Below are positions 11,401 through 23,800 of a stretch of DNA of 64,000 nucleotides, piece by piece; within the stretch, counting starts at the first letter, position 1, and each line of letters begins with the position of its first letter. The notes below the pieces were generated by a model. That model ran no database searches. It was not told the DNA's origin and was given only the letters and a program-made list of their open reading frames with translations. This stretch comes from Magnolia sinica (taxonomy: Eukaryota > Streptophyta > Magnoliopsida > Magnoliales > Magnoliaceae): positions 67,627,158 through 67,691,157 of the forward strand of contig NC_080583.1 of assembly GCF_029962835.1 (NCBI RefSeq). Direction: 5' to 3'. The position numbers and the translations under genes are program-made.

Positions 11401-11425
11401 AGATCTCACAATCTCTCTTTCTTGT
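11338..11425 (-). other. UGD: probable UGD non-coding leader exon
   Basis: On the minus strand a TATA-like TATTTAAAGAG is followed about 30 nt later by a pyrimidine-rich leader that ends in CATATAAG/GTAATG, a good donor. There is no other gene on this strand before UGD. The transcription start is estimated from the TATA spacing. Exon use is an inference. Confidence 0.5.
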
Positions 11426-11450
11426 GCAAGGAAATGAAGAGGACCTGACT

Positions 11451-11461
11451 CTCTTTAAATA
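11451..11461 (-). promoter_or_regulatory. TATA box, probable UGD promoter
   Basis: The minus strand reads TATTTAAAGAG, with GGGT upstream and a CT/GA-rich leader downstream, typical of a plant promoter. Confidence 0.45.
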
Positions 11462-11469
11462 CCCACAAA

Positions 11470-12469
11470 AGCAAAGAGAAGAAGGTCCATTTGAGATCTA
11501 AGCCTTCTTCAGTTTTAACAAAACTAACTGAGAAAAGTCAGATTTTAACAGCTGAGCTGTTTTGTTCTGTTCAGTTCAACACGTTTTCAAGCACTGCCTT
11601 CCACTAACTTACAAAAAATACGGAGGTTTTTGCAAATACGGCCCTCCCATTTTCATATACTTAAAAAACAACCTGTAGTCCAGCCTTATAGGATTTTCAG
11701 AGTTTATTAAAAAATATTTTTATCATTTTTGAAAATATACTCAACGACATCGGTTGCATTGCATATACACAGGAAAAGGTATGAATAGTGAGGGACTTTT
11801 TTACAATATACTGAAGATTGAGGGCGTATGTGAAAAATCGCATATATTGAAGACTTGCATAAAAGTATCTGCTGCACTTGCTTGGCGATGGTAGACCAAC
11901 ATTTTCAAACTACCAGTGACTTGTCGTCCATGTAGCACTTTTGTAATTACGCTGGTCAGGTGATCATCCTAACCAATCAAGTTGATGGTTATCGGATGAA
12001 TGGTTAAAAGTAAATTTGATTGCTCCAAATTCCAAGTAAGAAAGCTATTGGACGGTCTAGATTGTATTAGAAGTAAGCCATCTGCACCATGGTTGAGTCA
12101 CCACTATTTTTAAAATGGTGGTGAACAAGCAGGGGAGTAGTGTGAAATATACAGATGTGAGAAAAGGAAATAAGAAAGAGAAATGAAAAGGCTCGAGGTT
12201 TGCTGATTCCATGGGCGTTGAGCCTAGTCAAAACGAACGCGGGAGCACGTGCCGACATGGCACACGTATGTGAAATATGAGCTTTCCACCTAGTTCGAAA
12301 TAATGTTAGGTTGTAGAAAGTTTCTACACCGATGGCTGAAAACTTCTCCTAGCCGTCAATGTACTTTTGTATGCTAGGGTCCACCTAATGTGTGGAATTG
12401 CCTTATTTTGAGGCCAGAGAAGATCTGAACAGTGTATCTCACCCGGTGTAAGGTTCAGATCTTTTACAC
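11470..12469. other. intergenic, no gene seen
   Basis: No frame with recognisable motifs. It contains scattered fragments of the GGGTCCACC-type dispersed repeat near 12370. The proximal part would be UGD promoter if the leader exon is right. Confidence 0.5.
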
Positions 12470-12478
12470 TTCTTCCAA

Positions 12479-13011
12479 GGAAACGGATTGGCTACTCCCC
12501 CTTCCACCAGCCAATGGCTGGTGGTCGGTGCTCTGTGGGCTCCACCATGATGTATGTGTTTCATCCATGCCGTCCATCTATTTTTATAGATCATTTTAGG
12601 GTATGAGACCAAAAATTAGATGTATCACAATCTCAAGTGGACCACATTACAGGAAACAGTGTTGAATGAACTTCGACCATTACAAACTTTTTGGGGGCTA
12701 TAAAAGTTTTGGATCAAGATGATCTTTGTTTTTTCTCCCTTCATCTAGGTCTGTATGACCTAATCAACAGATTGGATTTCAAATAAACAGTACAGTGGGC
12801 CTTAGTAGGATTTTAATGGTGGATATCCAATCACTATTGTTTTCCTGGTCCACTTGAGATTTATATCTCTCTCAATTTTTGCATCAAGACATAAAATGAT
12901 CTGTAAAAATGGAGGAACGGCATGGATGAAACATATACATCATGGTGGAGCCCACAGAGCACCGACCATCAACCACCGGGCTGGTGGCAGGCGAGTAGCC
13001 AATCCGTTTCC
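12479..13011. mobile_element. foldback MITE, Mutator-like, 533 bp
   Basis: It starts GGAAACGGATTGGCTACTCC and ends with the reverse complement (GAGTAGCCAATCCGTTTCC). The two halves are near reverse complements over most of their length (GTGTTTCATCCATGCCGTCC on one side, GGCATGGATGAAAC on the other), so the whole element can fold back. Flanks are TTCTTCCAA (12470-12478) and TTATTCCAA (13012-13020), a 9-bp target duplication with one mismatch, as made by Mutator-type transposases. No coding capacity. Confidence 0.85.
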
Positions 13012-13020
13012 TTATTCCAA

Positions 13021-14240
13021 TAGACACGTGTACCTGTGTGTGGTAGCCTGGTAGGGTAGGCTTCCACACGAGCGTGGAATTTCCAAAATTCATACTTTGG
13101 TACTCTGGAAGATGTTATACACGCAACACAAAATAAACCGTCCAAATTCTGGGGCCCACTTTAAACGGTCCACATACAAATTGCGCAAAATAGCGAATAT
13201 TTAAAAGGCCATTACAACGAGGAAGAGTTAACGGTCCGGATTTGTCAAAGAAATGTTCACTAATCATTGTGACCTATCAACCATTCAACAGTGGGTCCCA
13301 CGGCTTGGACGGTTTAGTTTGAGTACACGTATGCTTCGTAGACAATTCTAAGTGCCGGTATGTAAATGATAAAAATCTGCCAGCGAATGAAATAACTCAG
13401 TACTGGAAAATGGAAATTATTCGATACGATGGTAGAGAATGACCATTCATACTCATGCACGTTGACACTGCATAGATTTCATGCTTTTATAGAAATCCAA
13501 ACCATCCAGATAGTGGACCCAATTTAAAATATCTAAAATTATATAAATAATATTTTTCTAAAATGTAGATAGGTGGATGGTTTCCATGTCAACCGTAAAT
13601 TAATAAGTAGTCGGATAGAAAAAATGTTCCTTTAGTATGTTTTTGAGCTATCTGAAGTGGGATCCATATTTTGAAGAGTTGGATCGGTTTAGATGCCTTC
13701 TACATGTACAATAGATACGTGCCTGTGTATGGACATTCACACTCTGCCAGAGTATCATATTTATTTCTGTACTAGGTGGTCCTCGATACCAACCTTAAAC
13801 AGCAAGCGACGTCATTGAGACTGGATTTTCCAACGCGTTTACAACCAAGCGTTTTCCAGGAGAACACCGGTATTTGATACCAACATACGTGCTCCAGTCC
13901 AACTACTTGTGCCATGTCTGTGCGTGATCGGAACCGTTAAAGTGGTAGACCCCACTATGAAATATTTACATATTGCTAAAAATACTTAGATATTTAATCT
14001 ATGGACGCAGAGTCATGGGATGGTTAATGGTTTACATTCACGTCCACTCTCCAATGGTTGAGATTATCTTTAGAGAAAGTGGGACCATCCGTGGTTTATC
14101 CATGATGCGGCCTACCATCTAAAGTGCAGCTGACCCTGACCCACATGGCCTACTTGTGGCCGGGTCTGGCTGAGCTCGAATCCACCAGATTGTTATTCGG
14201 GGGCGGGCCCAGACCGTTTCTCAGGTCCATACGCAGCCTA
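13021..14240. other. intergenic, no gene seen
   Basis: Contains short GTGGGTCCCAC, GGACGGTTTAG and similar fragments of decayed dispersed repeats but no frame worth annotating. Confidence 0.5.
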
Positions 14241-14243
14241 CGG

Positions 14244-14832
14244 CGGATTGGCTGGTGTACAACACGCCACCGAACTGGCTGATGTGTGTACGTGTCGTGC
14301 GAAAACGAGCTCTGACGTTCCTCGAGCTTCGAACTGTACGAACGGTTTAAAGAAGATCAAAGCTATATCGGCCTGAAAATGATGTATTTATTATATCCAC
14401 ACCGTTCATCCATTTTTTCGAGATCATTTTAGAGCATTAGCCCAAAAATGAGTCATATGCAACATAAAGTGGACCACACCACAATTAGCAACGGGAAGAA
14501 TGATTCTCACCCCAAAACTTTTACTTTCCATCAAATCCGTTTATAAGCTCACACAGACTTTGATGAAGAGGTAAAAATAATATCATATTGATCCAAAACT
14601 TCTATGACCACCAAAAGGATTTCAACGGTATACATTCACTCTTCTATTACTTTTTTGTATTGCGGTTCAATTGATATTTGGATCTATCTTATTTTGGTTC
14701 AAACGTTAAAATAAGCTAGTCAAGTGGATAGACGGTTTGGATATAAAACATACCTCATGGTAGGACCCACAGAACTTGGTTACGTAAACACACTAGCCAG
14801 TTCGGTTGTGTGTGGTACACCAGCCAATCGGA
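14244..14832. mobile_element. foldback MITE, about 590 bp
   Basis: The left end CGGATTGGCTGGTGTAC...CCGAACTGGCT is mirrored at the right end by AGCCAGTTCGG...GTACACCAGCCAATCG, giving terminal repeats of about 50 bp. The internal mirrored halves carry the family words. A target duplication could not be fixed. Confidence 0.75.
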
Positions 14833-14873
14833 CGCGCATCAGGTTTGGACAGAGAACCAAAGTCCCAGCTCAG

Positions 14874-15399
14874 GGGAACGGATTGGCTACTTCCCCTGAC
14901 ACCAGCCAATGGCTGATGGTCGGTGCTTTGTGGGCCCCATCATGATGTATGGGTTTCATCCATGCCGTCCATCTATTTTTACAAATAATTTTACAGTACA
15001 ATACCAAAAATGATATATATCCAAATCTCAATTCGACCACATTACAGGAAACAGTGTTGAATGAGCGATGACCATTAAAAACATTTTGTTGGCCATAAAA
15101 GTTTTGGATTAAGTTTATTTTTGGTTTTTTCCCTTCATCTAAGTCTATATGACCAAATCAACAGATTGGATGTCAAATAAACAATACAGTGGGCCTTAGG
15201 AGGATTTTAATGGTGGATATCCAATCACTATTGTTTTCATGTGGTGGGACCACCTGAGATTTATATCCCTCTAATTTTTTGGATAAAGCTCTAAAATGAT
15301 CTTTAAAAATGGATTAACGGAATGGATGAAACACATACATCATGGTAGGGCCCACAGAGCACCGTGGCTGGTGGCAGGGGGAGTAGCCAATCCGTTTCC
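14874..15399. mobile_element. foldback MITE, 526 bp, close relative of the 12.5-kb copy
   Basis: Same ends as the 12479-13011 element (GGGAACGGATTGGCTACTTCC; GAGTAGCCAATCCGTTTCC) and same internal order. Flanks share only CTCAG directly outside each end, so the target duplication is ambiguous here. Confidence 0.8.
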
Positions 15400-15859
15400 C
15401 TCAGTCGGTTGCCGCATGACATGCGGTCGGGTCTCGTACTAGAGAACCATGCCCGGCAGGATCGTGTTTGGGTCTCGCCGGATCTGAGTGCCCATGGGAC
15501 CCATCGGGTCTTTCGACCTTGGTTTCGAGTTTGGTCCAGGTCAAATAAGACCATCTACATGTTTGGGACCACAAAATGGATGTATTAAATTACACGCACG
15601 TATGATTCTGTGAGACATGCATGGTGGGTGCACGGGCTCTACCAAACCTCGTTTCGGTTGTTAGATTGCATGATATTTGTAACAAATTGACTGGACCCGA
15701 CTCACTCAGTTCGAACCACATCCAAGATGGTGGACCCCACCAGGTTAATTTCTAAAATATTTCAGAAAATTAGACCTGAGTCCATGAAAATCTGGTGGGG
15801 TCCATCAAGTACCGGTAGGTCGCGGTGGAGTCGGTGTCGGCAGTGACCCCTCCTGTACC

Positions 15860-16620
15860 AGGTCGATACTGTTTGGTTCTCTGTAAGACCCACCATGATA
15901 TATGTGTTTTATCCATGCCATTCATCTATTTTACCACGACATTTTAAGATATGAGCCCAAAAAAGAGGTAGATCCAAATTTCAGGTGGACCACACCATGG
16001 AAAGCAGTAGTAATTGAACGCACGCTATTGAAAGCTTCTTGAGGTCACAAAAGTTCTGTATCAAGCTAATATTTGTGTTTGCCCATCATCATAATCTGTG
16101 TGACCTTATCAATAGGTTGGATGACAAATAACTCAAGATCTAACTTATTTTGGGCTCATACGCTCTAAGGGTCTGTTTGGTCGGACCGATCCCACAGTAT
16201 TAAGAGGGATGGAATTGCAATATGTATTAGGAGGGATGGGATCGCATTATCGTGGGATATACATGATGAGCCAAACGAACCCGTGAACTTGTCCCAGTTC
16301 ACGGGGATATAAGCAATCCCATGGAGCTTAAAACAATCCACTGACATCAACATCATTACTTTAAAATTGATCCCATCCGAAGGTGAAATCCTGGGATATA
16401 CTAGGCGTACCAAACAGACCAAGTTAACTTGTCCCGGGATATAGCAATCCCATGGATCTTAAACCAATCCACTGACACTCCCATCATTACCTTAAAATCC
16501 ATCCCAACCCTCCTAATCCCATGGGATTCGCCTGGCCAAACAGGCCCTAAATGAACTGGAAAAACGTACGAATGGTAGCACCGATCAATAAGGGCAACTT
16601 CCACGTGGGCAAGCTTTATT
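15860..16620. mobile_element. foldback MITE split by a nested Harbinger MITE
   Basis: The left part has CATGATATATGTGTTTTATCC, GCCCAAAAAAGAGGTAGATCC and GTGGACCACACC. It breaks at 16168 in TTTTGGGCTCATACGCTCTAA and resumes at 16548 with AAATGAACTGGAAAAACG, which continues the same family sequence. Outer ends are approximate. Confidence 0.65.
16169..16547. mobile_element. Tourist-like MITE, 379 bp, nested
   Basis: Terminal repeats GGGTCTGTTTGGTC and GGCCAAACAGGCCC are flanked by TAA on both sides (16166-16168 and 16548-16550), the Harbinger target. The interior has an imperfect internal duplication: the AACTTGTCCC...CAATCCCATGGA...CAATCCACTGACA order occurs twice (from about 16289 and 16428). 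Confidence 0.85.
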
Positions 16621-17000
16621 GGGCCACTGTGATATATGTTTTATCAGTACCATCCATCCGTTTTGTCGGCTTATTTGTCGGAATAGAAATGAAGCACATG
16701 GATTGAACGATGACAGCCGTTGAAAACTTCCTGAGAGCCACGGAAGTTTTGGATGAAGTAGATGTTTGTGTTTTCCCGGCCCATGTGACCTCATGAACAC
16801 GTTGGATGGCATGTAACCATCACATTAGCCTTTGAAATGTTTCAATGGTGTGTGCCATCGTCCCCTTTTTTCCTATGGTGTGGTCCAGTTGAGCTTTGGA
16901 TCTGCCTCATTTTTGGGCCCACGCCATATAATAATCCTGCAATGAAGATGGACCGAATAGATGAAAGACATACATCAGGTGAGCCCCATAAAGATTAGGC
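16610..17000. mobile_element. foldback MITE remnant
   Basis: Mirrored halves are recognisable (GGGCCACTGTGATATATGTTT near 16620; GACATACATCAGGTGAGCCCC near 16967), with family words between. Ends are approximate. Confidence 0.55.
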
Positions 17001-18000
17001 CACGTTGTGCCAGGTCAGGGTTATCCCTGGTGACGGGTCCAGCAGGCAATTCCCTTTCCCCCATTGACAACCGTTCTGGGCCCTGCTTTCGCTCGTTGAA
17101 TATATTTATAAGTTGGGATGGGTCCATAAACTGTGGGGCCCATCTAATAAATGGTCCAGATCTCGTGCATGTTGATCATGTGCATGGAGAATGAGTGCTT
17201 GATAACCAACTTCGATTTGACAGTACTAGGGTCGCGAATGTAGTCAATGGTCTGAATTCAACGAACAAATCCCACTAATCAAAGGTAGGATGTTAAGATC
17301 AATCTGATAAATATGTAGTGGTTAGCTATTTTTCAGTGGGGCCCACAAATTGGACGGACTAATTCGATCTGTCAATTCCCCCTAAAAAATCGGAAAAAGC
17401 TGTTTATGGAGTGGAGAAAAACTTTGGTACTCTTGCAGATTATGATGGATGATACGCGGGCACTTAGAAATTAGTAAATGGCATAAAAATAATTTAATAT
17501 AGACTGTCCAAACTGTGGGCCGCCGTTCAGATTTATCACCAACAAAAAATTACACTAATTTGAATATTTGACAATCAGATTGGTGGTGGATATGTATTGG
17601 ACGGTTGAGGTGAAATCATTCAATGTTCCTATTTCAACAGCCAAAGTATGCACAAATCATATGTCAGAATTGTTCAATCAATCTGATTTTGGGACTATCG
17701 TACGTTCCAAAATTTCGTTGGTCTTAAGGGTAGCGTCTCTAAGTGCCTGCGTATCAAGTGTCATGATCTGCCAGAGCATCTAACCCCCAATCGAGTGCTT
17801 TTCATGTGCTTTGGGGGGCTTAACCGAACACTCGATTGCGGCCATTTACAGAAAAAAAGAGGCTTCGAAACACAGCAACCTTTTCAGCGGCGGATTCGGG
17901 AAGCTTTGAGTGTAATCAACGCCACGTTGTAAATAACTGACGGTCAGGATAGAAGCCCACACCTCAAGAAAAGTGTGGTGGTTTGTAACGGCCGCGGTTT
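17000..18000. other. intergenic, no gene seen
   Basis: Short frames only; scattered GTGGGGCCCAC fragments of dispersed repeats. Confidence 0.5.
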
Positions 18001-18489
18001 CAGTGGATCCCAGGATCCACCGAGGTGGGTGGATCCCTGACTGTGGGGCCCACCTTGATGTTTGGATCTTTCATCCACGCCATCCATCCGTTTTGAAAGC
18101 TCATTTTAAATGATCCCAAAAAATGGAGACGTCCAAACCTTAGTTGGACCACACCACAGGAAACTGTGGTGATTGAATAGTCTTTTATGGGGCCGCCAGA
18201 ATTTTTATTTGCCATCCAACCTGTTGATAAGGTCAGAAAGACCTGGACGAAGAACCACACAAATATAATCTTGATATAAAACTTTTTTGGCCCATAAAAA
18301 ACTTTTAATGGTCAATCATTGCTGTTTCCTATGGTGTGGTCCAACTGAGATTTGTACCTGCTATATTTTTAAATCATTTTCTAAAATAAGCTTTCAAAAT
18401 GGATGGGCGTCGTGGATGCAAGGAATATACACCAAGGTGGGCCCCACAGTCGGTGATCCACCCACCTCGGTAGATCCGCGGATCCACCG
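18001..18489. mobile_element. foldback MITE, about 489 bp, GGATCCACC-type ends
   Basis: The left end (GTGGATCCCAGGATCCACCG...GACTGTGGGGCCCACCTTG) is mirrored at the right end (CAAGGTGGGCCCCACAGTC...GATCCACCG). This is a different terminal sequence on the same internal family. Confidence 0.75.
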
Positions 18490-18504
18490 AAGCGCGAACG
18501 TACG

Positions 18505-19050
18505 AGGGGAAGCGGATTGCCATATGTGGGGTCCATCATGGTTGACTTGTTATATCCACTCCGTCCATCTGTGTCATGAGCCCAAACATGAGGTAGATCC
18601 AAAGCTCAAGTGGAACATACAACAGAAAACAGTAGATCCAAAGCTCAAGTGCTACATACTGCAAAAAACAGTGAGGATTGAACCGTCCACTGTTGAAAAC
18701 TTCTACAGGGCCACAGAAGTTCTGGGTCAAGCTGAAATTTTCCTTTTCCCTTCATCCATGTTGGAGTCATCTTATGAACGGGATAGATGACTAACGTATA
18801 AACATCATGGTGGGCTATAGGAAGGTTTCAACAGTGTTCGTTTTATTCCCCACTATTTCCTGTGATGTGGTCCGCCTGAGCTTTGGATTTGACTCATGTT
18901 TGGGATCATACCCTGGAATTAGCTGAAAAAACGGATGGACGGAGCGGATATGACAGACACACCACAGTGGCCCCACAAACCTAACGGCTACAAGAATCTC
19001 CCGAAAAGATTTGTAACGGGTACCGGCTAAAGTAGAACGCCGCGGGATTG
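18505..19050. mobile_element. foldback MITE remnant
   Basis: Starts near GGGGAAGCGGATTGCC and ends near CGCGGGATTGGTG. It has the internal mirrored words and a short 40-bp repeat (GATCCAAAGCTCAAGTG twice, near 18595 and 18634). Confidence 0.6.
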
Positions 19051-19079
19051 GTGAAAAAACGGTCCGAGCCAAATGGGAA

Positions 19080-20110
19080 GAGCACTACATCCAGAGAGAT
19101 TATCTACGCCTGGGATGCGGATGTGTAAATTATAATGCATTAAGGGACAAATACATTACTTTCAACGAAATAACAATAATTTGTGTTATTAATTTTTGTT
19201 GATGTTGATGTGGGTGCAGTATTATATTGAGACTTGTTTCATTTCTAAAAGGGAGTGCTTAAACAATCTTAGATGAGGGTGAATAGGACTATGCCAAATA
19301 ATTAAGTAAAGTGAAGAAATAATAAATAAATCAAAAGTATCAATTATACTAATATTAAAACATTGATTCAAACTGATTCGCAGGACAACCTTCACTCAAA
19401 CGAGTTTAGGTAGGACAATCTTATTTCACTAAACTTATAAGAATCAAAATTCCAAATCAAATAAGAGTCAATAAAAAGTAAATTATTATAAGTATTCACC
19501 ACTTTAACTTAAATAGATTACAACCATTCACCACATAAACAATAAAAGCATTCACCACAACACCAAGAATTATGGTGGTTCGTTGTGTTAACAATTGTTC
19601 TCAACCAGCCACAGCTACTCTACTCCCAATAATCACTCTCTACGTGATATTGCCTTTTACTATAAATAAGGTTTTTATAGGAACACCTTAAAACCTGATA
19701 TAGTTGTGATTTTAGCGGGCTATCACAAACAAAAAAAAACCCCTGACTGAGATTTTCTGGATATCTTAGGAAAACTAATAATGAGATTTTCTGACTATCT
19801 TAATAAAACTAAAATATAAAAGAATTATGTACTTATCTTCACCTTTGAAGACATATCTGTTGATGTAGCCGTATAACCGCTTCTTTTGAATGTAGACCGT
19901 TCAATATTCAGTCATATAGACAAAGGTTCAAGTTTTATATTGATTTTAAATAGATTCAAATCAATAGCTACTTGTTTGAATTCCTTTAAGATATAAAAAA
20001 GAAGAGTATTTATTCTCTTTATCAAATAAAATTGACAGAATAAAAGATTAAATAATTAAACAAAAAGCTATTAAAAATATTTAATAAATACCATGCAATA
20101 GCTTGAATAC
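19080..20110. other. AT-rich, no gene seen
   Basis: A short imperfect repeat (GAGATTTTCTG-A-ATCTTA) occurs twice near 19750-19800. Otherwise unassigned, possibly old LTR-element debris. Confidence 0.4.
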
Positions 20111-20116
20111 AACAGG

Positions 20117-20118
<2 letters not shown>

Positions 20119-20163
<45 letters not shown>
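20119..20163. repeat. (CT)n microsatellite
   Basis: About 22 CT units. Confidence 0.95.
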
Positions 20164-20168
<5 letters not shown>

Positions 20169-20304
20169 GTAGAAGGATTTGATATACTTGAATTGTATTT
20201 TAGGATTGAGAGAAAACCTCAATTTAAAAGCAAAGAAGTTGTTGCTTCGACTTATCTAAGAGCCAATAAATTTTCAAATTTGAGTGCGATAAGATAAAAC
20301 AAAT

Positions 20305-20580
20305 CTTCAAATAGTCGAAGGCCTTGCTCGACTGATCGAGGGCCCTGTTCGACTCGTCGAGCATAGTCTTCAACTGGTCGAGGGTGCACAAAATCCGAAC
20401 GATTCAATTGCTAGACTTTGAGTCGAGTAACCCTCGACTGGTCGAAGGCCCACCCTCGACTGGTCGAAGGTGTAATAGAAAATCTGTTTTACTTTGATTT
20501 GAATTAAGACTAGTCGAAAAATTCTTAGACTAGTCGAGCCACAACTTAGGCTAGTCGAACCTTAATCAAACATAAGCATA
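20305..20580. repeat. cluster of about ten GACTGGTCGAGG-like half palindromes
   Basis: Variants of CTCGACTGGTCGAGG and its half forms (GACTAGTCGA, GACTCGTCGAG) recur about ten times within 275 bp. The core CTCGAC-TG-GTCGAG is self-complementary at its ends. Confidence 0.7.
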
Positions 20581-20784
20581 AAAACTCATTTAAAGTATAT
20601 TTTGAAAGTACCTAAACCTAAGGTCTTTTAGGGTTTATAATACCTGAAATGATTGCACTTTAAAGTAGATTAGATGTTTAAACTTTATGGAGCTTGTTCT
20701 TCTACTAGATTATTCAATAGATCTTGAATTTCTTAATGGAGCTTGATCTTTTACTATAAATTTAGTATAACTTGAACTTAACCT

Positions 20785-20885
20785 GAACTTTCCATCTTGA
20801 TCTTAGTAGAACTTGAACTTTCTATTTTGATGTTAGTAGAAGTTGAACTTCCATCTTGATCTTAGTAGAACTTGAATTTTTCATC
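20785..20885. repeat. 31-bp tandem repeat, three copies
   Basis: Units of the form TCCATCTTGATCTTAGTAGA followed by ACTTGAACT repeat near 20788, 20819 and 20850 with a few differences. Confidence 0.75.
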
Positions 20886-23800
20886 TTGAACCACACTAGA
20901 AGGCTACTTCATAAGCTGTTTTGTCTATACGAAATTTGACAAACAAGGTGTGCTTTACACATTATAACGCTTACAATTTCCATTCCCATTTTCATCCTCA
21001 TCCTCAATATCAAAACTAATACCTCTCTAAATAAGAAGCTAGTAAATATAAGACAAGTGCTATAAGACAAAATTTGATTCTCTCCCAAAACCCATTATTA
21101 GCTCTCTCCCCATGCCTTAGAAATTAATTATGACCCATGTCCACCTCATCCTATACATGCATCCAATGCATGTCTTGATTTATGCCACATCACTTCAATC
21201 AACTAATTGCAACACTTCACTTCATCATCCACCGTGCATCACTTACTACCCATAACTCTTATCCATCCATTAGCCAATGCATGTCTAGATTTCTTCCACC
21301 TTGGCCAATGCATGCTTAGCACTATCCACCTCATCTATCTACTACTCATGCCATAGACCACCTTTCACCTCATTTTTAGCACCAATAAGATCTCATAAAC
21401 TTACCACATCATCTTGCCACCTCAACTCCCAATCCCTATATAAGAGTAGGAGCTCTCTTGCACTTATTCTTTTCATATACTTAGAGAAATTCTGATATTT
21501 TAAGAGAAAATGAGAGAGAGTGGGGCTAAGGTGTGGCCCATCATCTAATCTAGAGGGAGTGGACCACACATCATCATCCAACCATCCATCCATTAAGGTG
21601 AGTCTACACCCCTCTTTCCATCCTCCTCATCCTCCTCTTTCTTCCTCTTTTTATTTTCTTGATATGTGTGGACCCCACTGGTGTGGAGTTATTGTGTGCA
21701 TGTATTTATATCTATGGTGGTCAGAAAATTGGCCTATGTCAGTATGGTCGACCATGATGAATATCATATCTACACCTTTCATTTGTAATCCTGTTTTTGT
21801 TTCTGGATAGTAAGTTCTAAAACTCATATAAAATCAACCATGCTAAGATTAGAGTTAAAACTTAGGGATATTATGAATCACAATATCCAACGGTCCAATC
21901 ATCTATAACATCAAGTTTACTTGGCTGCTGTCCAGTAGCACATGCAGGATTTCGATTTACCTAAATATACCCATTTTTAAACTCTTTTAATGAATGTATT
22001 AAAAATATATGTCCTTTTAGATTCATAGAAAATCGAACCATATTTCCAACGGTATATAATAAGCCTCAATCGGAGTTCGGACGACTGAGATCTTGGCCTT
22101 ATACGAAAGATGTATTGGAGAGCTTATTATGATCATTCTTTTTTGGGCCATATCCGTGATTCTAATGGTCAGATGTATTTGATATTTGTTCTTAACTTAC
22201 TTGAGATAGTTAATAATCACATGTATGGTTCATATGGTCAGATTCTTTCATGATAAATTTAGAAAATTATGGACTGATAGATACTTCTGTAAGGACAAAT
22301 ATTGAATTTCTATGTGTGGTCCAGATGGATCCAAGGCTCTGTATGGTTGGAAACCTATAAATGGCCTGAATGACTTGTTCCCAAACCATCCATTGGATCA
22401 GATCTTCCAATAGAGAGTCTGATCATAGAGATTTCATCAATATATATTTCATTTGTTACTTGATGAATATGTTAGATCTATGTTATACATAACAGTTATC
22501 CTCTCGTTGACCCTCTTGGGTGTGGGATCACTTGTGATTTATGCATTTTATTAGTTCATCCAATCTGGGAACCCATATATATTTTTGTGTCTCTTATCTA
22601 TGGTTTGCTACTATGTGGGCCCCACTTGCCATTGGATCTATTTCATTCCCTTTACACTTTCTGTTTGCTGAAAATTTTTCAAGTACTTAACTGTATTGTA
22701 TGTAGGCCTCTTTGCACCTTGTACTGGGCCCCACACTCTATAGTTAAGGGTCTCACTTTAGGGGATGTTTAATCCTTATATAATTGAGCTAGGATGTCCC
22801 ACCTTTTTGTCAGGAATGATCCCTAAGTGTTTGAAAATTGAGCCCTAAGTTGTGTCAGAATCTATTTCTGAAAACTGTCTGATTATTTGTGTTTTGTACC
22901 AACTTTGGGCCTCTGTAGTGGACCACACACTGGAGGTTTGAGTAGGCCACCACTTGGAACCTCTAACATACACTAATGAATAGATAAATAATATTTTAAT
23001 TGGGCCAAATCAGACCCCACATGATCAGGGAGTGGATCCCAAAATGTTGTCAGGCATGGTTGTGTAGAACAATTATGTGCAGAAAATCAAAGTGCATATG
23101 TTTAGCCCTATACCAAATATTACATGTGCACAACTAGTTGGTCCCAACTTATAATTTTTGAAGTGCATGTATAGTACAACCAAGGGCACCTGACGGCACA
23201 CTGAAATATGGTCCCCTGTGATCATGGGATATACTTAAAATTGGGTCAAAACTAATTCTACACTATATTTCCTGCACAGTTTCTCCAAGTACTCATGTTT
23301 GGGCCATCACTGTAAATTGTACTCACCCAACTAATGAGGCTTGCCTTATCATTTGTAAATCCCATACATAGAGCTACTAGGTGGTTATTCTCTTTCACCA
23401 TATATAGGCCCCACGTGATCATGAATCTGACTCTAAAATGGCCCAGAACCAACATTGTACAAAAATCTGTTTGATGTAAAATTGATGTGGGGTCACGTCA
23501 GTGGGGTTTACTACCTTCCCAAAACATTTAATGTAGCATCTAAACTCTAAAAAATAACTCTCAGATATTTTTGGGCTTAAAAATCTTATGTGGGCCATCT
23601 AGTATGGGTTGTCTTGTATAGGCCTTACCTTTCATGTAATGAGGTCCACTTGGCATGTTTTGTAAATGGGTGTTGTATAACTTGTAAAATATTTAGTTGA
23701 CAGATTTTGTTGTCTAAATATTCTATTAAGACATAGGTGGCCTTGGGTGTATCTAAATGATGCAACCCTAAGGCCCAAGCAGGCCCAACACTAGGAGAAA

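Noticed and set aside
12854-13093. Short frames of 66-69 codons near 13 kb
   Set aside because: They lie in the right half of a foldback MITE and recur as its mirrored sequence.
14869-15404. 9-bp target duplication for the 14.9-kb MITE
   Set aside because: Only CTCAG matches at the flanks; the 9-mers differ.
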